The notes under the pieces: generated by a model | The model's input: the letters and a program-made list of their open reading frames with translations, nothing else | What the model was told of the DNA's origin: nothing | The model's database searches: none | Made by a program: the position numbers and the translations under genes | Shown: piece after piece, positions 59,110 to 64,000 of the stretch | Position numbering within the stretch: the first letter of the stretch is position 1 | How the letters are laid out: each line of letters begins with the position of its first letter | Assembly: GCF_037975245.1 (NCBI RefSeq) | Contig: NC_092576.1 | Span: 18,406,611 to 18,470,610 of the forward strand | Direction of reading: 5' to 3' | Length of the DNA stretch: 64,000 nucleotides | Source: Apostichopus japonicus | Lineage: Eukaryota > Echinodermata > Holothuroidea > Aspidochirotida > Stichopodidae

Positions 59110-62100
59110 TTCAACGAACTTAAATTTGTGTTATCGGTTGGCTACAATGTATTAGTAACTGTGAATGACACTGCCTTCAACGAAATCTCTATTCATCCTC
59201 TTTCACTCTCATTAGAACAACGGATCTGAAAATCTTTATTAACAAGAAGCTCGCGCTCCAATGTCTTTGTTTACATTGCAGCAAGCAGTAAAAATGCCGT
59301 TTCCTTTCATAACGTAAATGTACAATAGGCTTATGCCTCGATACTATCGAAGACTTCGAAGCAAGCAGTAAAAGAAAAACGGATTCCGTGAAATCTTCTT
59401 ATTCACAAAAGGTTGCTTAAGATTAAGCTCGCAATATTCTATGCAGACGATCATGAACTGGGAATTAGCCTGAATTCTCAACAAACAATACTTATTCACA
59501 TATCAGTACCATTTTGAATGAGGAAGTGACAATGCTTATCAATTCAAATACGTTAACTAATCTTATTTAAGGATCTGAATGGCTGGAAATAGCACGGTAA
59601 CTAGAAACCCGAAACAGCATTCATAGGGTTTTCAGTTTATGCAAGTAGATTTGGGGAAACACAGGGATCTGGGTTTCGTCAACTACATGACTTTGTTTAG
59701 TCCGCAGTGACTTGATGTGTTTATTGATCCTCTGAAACTTCGGCATTTGCGTGTATAAGTCCACCCCCCCCCCCCCCCACAAATGACCGTGTTCCATAAA
59801 TACAGAAGTATGTATTGAGCTTAATACAAAATATGAGAATCATCTTTATAAATATCAAATGTTGATCTATAATCAGCCAACGTTGTTTACAATTGTTGCA
59901 TTTTGAAAGACTGAATTGTGTTGAGGAAGGGACGTTGACGGGGAAGGGGTTTGGATGTTTTTATAGCTTACATATGTGCAATACATTTTGTCAACACTCT
60001 CACATAGTCGACTCTATCAGCAGCTAAAATCTCTATAAAGCATTTATTATAGGAGGCAATAGCATCCCTTCCAAGGTCGTAGCTACTCTCCCCTCACCGC
60101 CGCCCCTCCAGTTTCATTTCATTTGCTGGTACGTTAGTGACTCCATGAAAATCGTATCTTACTATCTCTACGACAAAGAAATAAACGAACGGAATAAAAA
60201 AAAATAAGTTTCCTCCTCTTATTGATTGGCGATGCGCGCCTGGCACTGTTTCATGTCGTGGTCGAGATTTCTTAATTATTGGCTGTGTATAGAGGAGGTG
60301 ATAGCTTTACTGAGACATAGTTGGGTTGGTGGTTGATCGATGTGTAAATCATTCTCAACAAGGTAACACATGCAAGCTATTGATCACTGTGTTGTAATTT
60401 CATCTGTGTGTGCTCTCCATCGATATATGAAGCAAAATGTTCAACTCTGATACAAATGAACACAGTGACCTACAATGCATGGAAGCACACAGCATGCTCT
60501 CCCCACTGGTGGTGGCGGTGGTGTGTTTGTTTTCTCTCTGACCGAGGACTTGAACAAAAGAATTCCAGGTCCTCGGTTGTAATTTCTAAAGAATCACGTC
60601 CTCGGAAGAATTCTATTGTATGGGGTATTGTTAGGGTACGTGGATTTGAACAATGGAAAATACAATGGGGTCCTCGTTTGGAATGTAATACAAACATGTG
60701 TGTGTGTGTGTGTGTTTGGGGGGGGGGGATTTCTCTGCTCTGCTGCCTGAATGGTGTTGTAGGACGAAGGTTTGGTAGAGGCTTGAGGTGTGGGTAGATG
60801 AGGAGGGGGGCGGGGTGAGAAAGAGGGAATGGCAAATCCCTCTTGAGTTTATAAAATGCAGTGCGGCGTACTGTAAAGACGAAGAGGACTTTGGAATGTC
60901 CTATGTTGAATACTGCTGCCGGACTATGGGGATAAATAAATACAGGCCATGAGGCAGTTATTTTTTGACGTTAAGCGACCATGAAGGTGGGAGAAGCCCA
61001 CAAGAGTTTATGGATTACAACTTTAACATTTTAACTCAATTTTGGAATCTAAAACTGAAACTTGGGTAACATGTGTTACAACGGTGCCATCGTCGCTACA
61101 CTCACATATAGGCGTTGTCTAGCTCTTATAATGAGAGCCGTTTCTTTCAAAATTTACTGTTTTAAGCCGTTTCCGTTAGTTTTAACAACTAAACTTAACA
61201 ACTGTCATTTCAGTATCAAGTGACATATCTCATCCATGAACAACACCGGTGGTACATTGAAAAAGTAATATATCAAACATTATCTTATATATTTCCTCTT
61301 TTTTTTCGAAACGCATGTAATCACTTTACTATTGTCCAATGTTGGTGGAGTAAAATGACAAATGTGACATAAGTTGTGAAATGTGTGATTTAGCCTTAGG
61401 ACACAGGATTTTGCGTGAAAAGTCAAATGAAGTGTAATTATACGGGATTTGACTCCCTATGGCTTCGTGTAGAGGGTACGTTTAGTGGATTTTACCGGGG
61501 TGAAAGGGGGGGGGGGCGCGGGAGAACTCCAGTTAATTCGTCGGTGATGCTTTTTATTTCCTTCTGTCAACTTAATAATGAAACACGATGTAAGATCAAA
61601 GATCAGACAATTGAAATATACAGCCGGCCCTTCAATTAAATCATTGTTAGACCCTTCTCATTCAATCCAGATCGGCCAAGCGTGCGTTATGACGAAATCG
61701 CTTTAGAATGACCAAAGATAAAGTACCACACATCTCAACAACAAAAAAACATTTCTTTTTGTTAACACATTGCTTCAAAGAGCCAATTCAAAGGTGTGAC
61801 CGATATTTATTTTATTTTATTTCTAGGATTAAATATCGGCCACTATAAAACGATTGCTTAAATATATCTGATTATAATCTTCGGTATAAATAGACGAGTA
61901 AACGTCCTCCAGTGATGCCTTAACAATCTTGGGACTATCTATATATTAAGGGACTTAAAGGAGGTCTCACCAAATAACTTAAACATATTCCAATATGAGT
62001 TGACAATAAACTAGTAAACTGGAAGAGACGGAGTACCATCTTCTATCTCATGGGACGCCAATGACATCATTGGACGATGGGTTACGTTATACGGTGATGT

Positions 62101-62380
62101 TTTAATACATGTACATACTAACCAAAGAAGTGACAGGAGTATACATATGAGGAAAATAACATTTTTTTTTTATTATTTCAAATTCAAGTACATAAGATCA
62201 AAGCAGTAAACAGGTTAACCAAAAAGCCAAGAGGCTTAGTGATCCCCCCTTTTTTTGTATGAGAACATTTACTGTAAAATGTGCACGAACAGTTCTGATA
62301 CTAAACAAGCTGGATCCACACAGTAAGTGTGAAGTTTATCTAACATTTACCTTTTGAATTATATTACTAACAAAGTTTTC
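59110..62380. other. Intergenic with small simple repeats
   Basis: A C run at about 59764-59779, (TG)n at about 60696-60715 followed by a G run, and another G run near 61507-61516. The 129-codon and 121-codon frames near 60408-60835 overlap each other on opposite strands and run through the TG/G tracts, so neither is accepted. Confidence 0.4.
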
Positions 62381-62384
62381 AAAC

Positions 62385-62615
62385 TTTGACCTCTGTTGAT
62401 ATCTAATGACAGTTGACCTCTACACAAACCATAGACTTCTTCTCAATAAGGTGACTCCACATACCACGAATGAAGTAAAGTCAAGCTGAGTTCTTGAGGT
62501 GAGAGGTTTTCACCTTTTGACCTTTGTTGACCTCAAACGACCTTTGACCTCTGCAGAAAACAATTAGTTTTTTTGTACTCAATAGGTGGATCAACATACC
62601 AAGTATCAATACACC
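62385..62615. repeat. Two-unit repeat with TGACCT half-sites
   Basis: A unit of about 135 bases (TTTGACCTCTGTTGA..., TCAATAAGGTG, ACATACCACGAATG) is repeated with changes (TTTGACCTTTGTTGA..., TCAATAGGTGG, ACATACCAAGTAT). TGACCT occurs at 62387, 62414, 62518, 62528 and 62545, and CGACCT at 62538. It is likely part of a dispersed repeat family. Confidence 0.6.
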
Positions 62616-62619
62616 TAAC

Positions 62620-64000
62620 ATCAGACTACTAATTAGGAGGATATGTCAGCATAATGAAGCCAATACTTCTTGTTTTGCGAAACACGTCACAAGACTTCTA
62701 CAGATCCCATACAAATATCAGCTGTATCTATTTCGATTTAAATCAGAATTTTAGTATTGTTTTGTGTAACAAAAGTTATCAATGAATGCGTCACACATAT
62801 ATATTTTCAGCAATGGTAACTTTCACCAAAGATTATTCAATTCTCATTACAAGACTTTTTGCTGGCAGTGTAGGTAAGAACAATTTATGCAAACATTTAT
62901 TGACAACACTTCTCTGTGGTGTTCGTATGAGAGGCCTATCTCCTGTTGTTGAGCCCTTACCCCCTAGCGCTCAACTTTGTAATTATGTGGAAAGGATGAC
63001 CCTTCATGAAAACACATTTCACTTCCTTCACAATAATTGTATTTAAATTTCCATTCTCGAATAATTAATGTAATTTAAGGTATGCAATGGTACTGTTACA
63101 TCATTAATTCAACTGATACGCTATTTTGCCAAGGATATCATCATCCAACTAAAACGCAACAAATGAGCGCATAATTTTCTTTTTTTATTGTCATTTATTT
63201 CAGTGTTTTCATAGCTGTATATTGAGTTGGGTTATGATGACTAAATATCAATCTGACATTATCTACATTTAATAATTCATACATCACTGTTAACTCCTCA
63301 GCAACTCCTCTGGAACCTGTCACATTTCTCCTTAATTCTATCATTGCTGGTGGCCTGCTAAAATTACAGATTGTGTTTCCATCTGAACGACATTAATTTT
63401 CCTTGAATGATTGCGCGAAGTGTCAGCAAGTTTATACAAATGCAATACAAAATAAAACAACTTTAAATTTCAACTTAAAATTGGAAAGAAAAAAATAATT
63501 CTAGAATGTCCTCCTCAGAAAAGGTGACTAGGCTTGTTAGTCTTTGTCTCATTATAATTTTTATTCCATTGTCTATCAAATGTTTCCATTGTTTATTGTT
63601 GTTTATTTTCAATTGTTTATTTAATTCCATTTTTATCAAATTTTTACATCTAACCGAAGGAGGCTTCTTAAACTTCATGTTAATTCCAGATGACCAAAGG
63701 CTCAAATGATATGCAAGATTTGTTATAAAATGTAAAATGTTGAGTTATTTGCGTGATGCACTAGACCAACTGTGTCTTAACCTACGTTTTAAGCAAAACC
63801 TGTGGTTGAGAGCTGGGATTCCATATGTAGGCTATTATTGATAAAAAATACTTTTAAAAAAATGAAAAAAAGTCAGATTATCGACAGCTGGTACGAAGCA
63901 TTTCTTAGTTGCTAAAGCGTTTGGAAGTAGTGGAAAAGGATAAAAAAGCAAACTGGTAAAGACAAGCTAGCCACTTGGATTTATGATATCGTTTACTTTG
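62620..64000. other. Intergenic, nothing recognised
   Basis: AT-rich sequence. Frames at 62786-63046 and 63506-63709 lack any domain or splice support. Confidence 0.4.

Noticed and set aside
60408-60835. 129- and 121-codon frames on opposite strands
   Set aside because: They overlap fully, pass through (TG)n and a G run, and have no recognisable domain or splice sites.

Overview
The window is AT-rich animal DNA with introns. Short coding exons with GT/AG borders sit among long introns, satellites and many decayed transposable elements. A receptor with one Ig domain and a tyrosine-kinase-like domain, a SINE carrying a 'ccttgggcaagg' type core, a DIRS-type retrotransposon, hAT elements and a Penelope-like fragment together suggest an invertebrate deuterostome such as an echinoderm. 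This is inferred from gene style; no species marker was seen.

Only two host genes are well supported, both on the + strand and arranged in tandem. Gene 1 (453-4441, 5' end outside the window) is the C-terminal part of a tyrosine-kinase-like protein. Gene 2 (8886-28857) is complete: signal peptide, one Ig domain, one membrane segment, a juxtamembrane region split over very small exons, a kinase-like domain and a short tail, 600 residues in my model. Both have HPG in place of the catalytic HRD. In gene 2 the ATP-binding lysine of strand beta 3 is also replaced. Splice positions and phases agree between the two genes where both are visible, so they are paralogues from a tandem duplication. They look like receptor pseudokinases that may signal through phosphotyrosine docking motifs (a VxYxxL site before the kinase-like domain and a Y-x-P-[LM] site in the tail) rather than through catalysis.

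The 10-kb first intron of gene 2 holds a 57-bp tandem repeat, a foldback, a hAT-type element (15861-17452) with a perfect 8-bp target duplication and a nested Penelope-like insertion, and a 29-bp minisatellite. The last introns contain a run of duplicated splice-donor segments and a tRNA-derived SINE.

From 29 kb to 64 kb I find no convincing host gene. This part holds fragments of two non-LTR retrotransposons (30.6 kb and 33.5 kb), a GC-richer broken DIRS-type element (about 37.45-42.42 kb) followed by two tandem arrays, a 575-bp dispersed duplication (46.6 and 49.5 kb), long AT microsatellites, tRNA-like SINE heads, a second hAT copy in inverted orientation (51653-53206), a TTAA-flanked element (57532-58118) and a repeat carrying several nuclear-receptor half-sites (62.4-62.6 kb).
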